Source: Phycisphaerales bacterium (lineage in GTDB: Bacteria; Planctomycetota; Phycisphaerae; Sedimentisphaerales; Anaerohalosphaeraceae). From it: 6,105 bases of DNA. Under the pieces are notes generated by a model. The model worked only from the letters and a program-made list of their open reading frames with translations. It was not told the origin of the DNA and searched no databases. The position numbers were made by a program, and so were the translations under genes. Location of the stretch: contig DSDR01000316.1 in assembly GCA_011048645.1 (NCBI GenBank), positions 1 through 6,105 of the forward strand. Direction: 5' to 3'. Of the stretch, positions 5,998 to 6,105 are shown one piece after another. Position 1 is the stretch's first letter, and every line of letters starts with the position of its first letter.

Positions 5998-5999
5998 CA
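5982..5999. promoter_or_regulatory. 7-4-7 dyad over the tpx -10, candidate PerR operator
   Basis: TGATTAT (5982-5988) and ATAATCA (5993-5999) are perfect inverse complements around CTTT. TTATAAT (5991-5997) equals one half of the Bacillus PerR box, but the other half does not fit. Position on the promoter, AT-rich symmetry and likeness to the perR dyad make it a candidate operator; the identity of the binding protein is inferred. Confidence 0.4.
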
Positions 6000-6023
6000 T
6001 CAGTTTCGCGATAGCCGGTTGCG

Positions 6024-6030
6024 AAAGGAG
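6024..6030 (+). promoter_or_regulatory. Strong ribosome-binding site deciding the tpx core start
   Basis: AAAGGAG lies seven bases before the ATG at 6038, an ideal Shine-Dalgarno position. In the longer frame this stretch would use AGG for arginine, a codon not used for arginine in aroDE, perR or rbr. That suggests the bases are kept for ribosome binding. Confidence 0.65.
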
Positions 6031-6037
6031 TCAGACT

Positions 6038-6105
6038 ATGCGGGAACGAAAAGGTATTATCACGATGAAGGGCAATCCTCTGACCCTCACAGGTCAAGAG
6101 GTCAA
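6038..6105 (+). CDS. tpx: Thiol peroxidase (Tpx), N-terminal fragment cut by the window edge
   Basis: Only the first 22 residues are visible, running off the right edge. They begin MRERKGIITMKGNPLTLTG, the typical opening of the atypical 2-Cys peroxiredoxin Tpx, in which GNP-x-T-L follows about a dozen residues after the start. The catalytic cysteines lie beyond the window. Tpx enzymes reduce hydrogen and organic peroxides using thioredoxin. The start at 6038 is favoured by the AAAGGAG site seven bases upstream and by its agreement with the usual N-terminal length. The frame stays open to an ATG at 5915 that would add a lipoprotein signal. It is third in line after perR and rubrerythrin, consistent with a peroxide-stress cluster, and a dyad on its promoter may make it a PerR target. 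The family call rests on a short stretch. Confidence 0.8.
   Translation, partial: MRERKGIITMKGNPLTLTGQEV

Larger units (their letters stand above)
5749..6037. other. Region between rubrerythrin and the tpx core start
   Basis: Most of this stretch has no independent gene. It holds a weak imperfect stem (GTCGGC at 5755-5760 with GCCGAC at 5789-5794, enclosing GCGG/CCGC), a strong stem-loop at 5840-5885, and a promoter and dyad near 5970-5999. From 5915 on, the tpx frame is open and could be coding. A 68-codon frame at 5749-5955 has a TTG start, no ribosome site and runs across the stem-loop, so it is not called. Confidence 0.5.
5915..6037 (+). other. In-frame upstream extension of tpx encoding a lipoprotein-type signal
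   Basis: From the ATG at 5915 the tpx frame is open for 41 codons before the usual start at 6038. The peptide has a charged N-terminus with K7, K8 and K14, a long hydrophobic run from about I15 to A34, and the lipobox I33-A34-G35-C36. That is the pattern cut by signal peptidase II and lipidated on C36. No ribosome site precedes 5915. The stretch is T-rich and contains a promoter-like TATAAT, and T-rich DNA yields hydrophobic residues by default, so coincidence is possible. If translated, Tpx would be anchored in a membrane facing the periplasm. Confidence 0.35.

Overview
The window looks like chromosomal DNA from an anaerobic or microaerophilic, Gram-negative-type bacterium. kdsA implies Kdo-containing lipopolysaccharide, dapF implies lysine and meso-diaminopimelate synthesis, and a PerR-type regulator followed by rubrerythrin and a thiol peroxidase is the peroxide defence set typical of anaerobes. 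A type I dehydroquinate dehydratase fused to shikimate dehydrogenase is known from plants, chlamydiae and planctomycetes. A planctomycete, perhaps of the Phycisphaerae, is therefore my best guess, but this is inference and no 16S or other marker is present. No phage, transposon, CRISPR, rRNA or tRNA signal was seen.

Left block (73-2744, minus strand): dapF, then kdsA, then a radical SAM gene of the COG0731 type. dapF and kdsA are separated by 21 bases. The kdsA stop and the radical SAM start share one base (TAATG), so these form a tight operon read leftwards, with a probable promoter at about 2785-2812. The 72 bases beyond the radical SAM stop hold no recognisable gene, although a gene could begin right at the edge.

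Divergent region (2745-2903): a dapF promoter with a perfect TATAAT faces an aroDE promoter whose expected transcription start falls at or next to the aroDE ATG. A small TTCGGG/CCCGAA dyad lies between them.

Right block (2904-6105, plus strand): the fused aroDE gene; a 209-base spacer with terminator-like hairpins and a good promoter overlapped by a dyad; perR; rubrerythrin 47 bases later; a spacer with a strong 12-bp stem-loop; and the beginning of tpx, cut by the window edge. perR, rbr and tpx make a peroxide-response cluster: PerR senses peroxide through its regulatory metal, and rubrerythrin and Tpx reduce peroxide. AT-rich dyads of similar design overlap the putative perR and tpx promoters and may be PerR operators.

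The most unusual point is the start of tpx. The normal cytoplasmic start at 6038 has an ideal ribosome-binding site, yet the same frame is open upstream to an ATG at 5915 and encodes a convincing lipoprotein signal with an I-A-G-C lipobox. This raises the possibility of a lipoprotein form or of two forms from one gene. I found no clearly undescribed multi-gene system; most of the window is ordinary housekeeping and stress genes.
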